The position numbers and the translations under genes are program-made. The notes beneath the pieces were generated by a model that was not told the DNA's origin, searched no databases, and saw nothing but the letters and a program-made list of their open reading frames with translations. Below are positions 33,025-33,083 of a stretch of 33,083 nucleotides of DNA, one piece after another. Source of the stretch: Amphimedon queenslandica (taxonomy: Eukaryota > Porifera > Demospongiae > Haplosclerida > Niphatidae). Location: positions 119,913 to 152,995 of the forward strand of contig NW_003546446.1 in assembly GCF_000090795.2 (NCBI RefSeq), in the 5' to 3' direction. Each line of letters starts with the position of its first letter. The stretch's first letter is position 1.

Positions 33025-33083
33025 GTATGGATATAAGATAATATCTTTTATATCTAATTTATATGGACAATGTTTAAAGCCTA

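Overview
The window looks like sponge (demosponge) nuclear DNA, most plausibly Amphimedon-like. This is an inference from animal-type multi-exon genes with short AT-rich introns, metazoan-only domain sets (intersectin, Death/CARD/SH3/LRR), a secreted fibrinogen-like protein of a type common in sponges, and a very dense dispersed ACATGT hexamer repeat. All gene models below were built by hand from splice signals, frame and phase; no database search was possible. One assembly gap (Ns) lies at 14157-14805.

Layout. (1) 1-1025, plus: 3' end of a multi-pass membrane protein gene with a one-base frame break near 563. (2) 1523-4024, minus: exons recognisable as an AFG1-like mitochondrial ATPase (AFG1L/LACE1), with the central and N-terminal exons not found; its upstream side is cut by a satellite array (about 4045-4650) and a decayed duplicate of two intersectin RhoGEF exons (4723-5292). 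(3) 5292-7099: two transposon-like elements, the larger (5945-7099) ending about 100 bases before the next start codon. (4) 7206-12753, plus: a roughly 14-exon gene with a Death domain, a CARD-like domain, an unrecognised globular module, charged helices, an SH3 domain and ribonuclease-inhibitor-type LRRs, but no NACHT ATPase. This is the most novel protein in the window. (5) 13264-29202, minus: a nearly complete intersectin gene (2 EH, coiled coil, proline-rich region, 5 SH3, DH, PH, C2) converging on gene 4. A secreted fibrinogen-like gene (20553-21551, plus) is nested in one of its introns. (6) 29614-32690, plus: CHMP2B (ESCRT-III), divergent from intersectin across a roughly 400-base interval with a CRE palindrome. 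(7) 32908-33024: a frame-broken EGF-like fragment at the right edge.

The non-coding DNA is full of structure: several TA-flanked, near-palindromic MITEs sharing a CCGTAWAG terminus, three arrays of a related 150-185 bp tandem repeat, long CT/GA microsatellites that act as the polypyrimidine tracts of splice acceptors, and a perfect 14-base-arm hairpin at 18104-18134.

Functionally, intersectin (endocytic scaffold/Cdc42 GEF) and CHMP2B (endosomal sorting) are consecutive steps of membrane traffic and sit head to head. The Death/CARD/SH3/LRR gene looks like an innate-immune or cell-death scaffold; no functional link to its neighbours is shown by the sequence.
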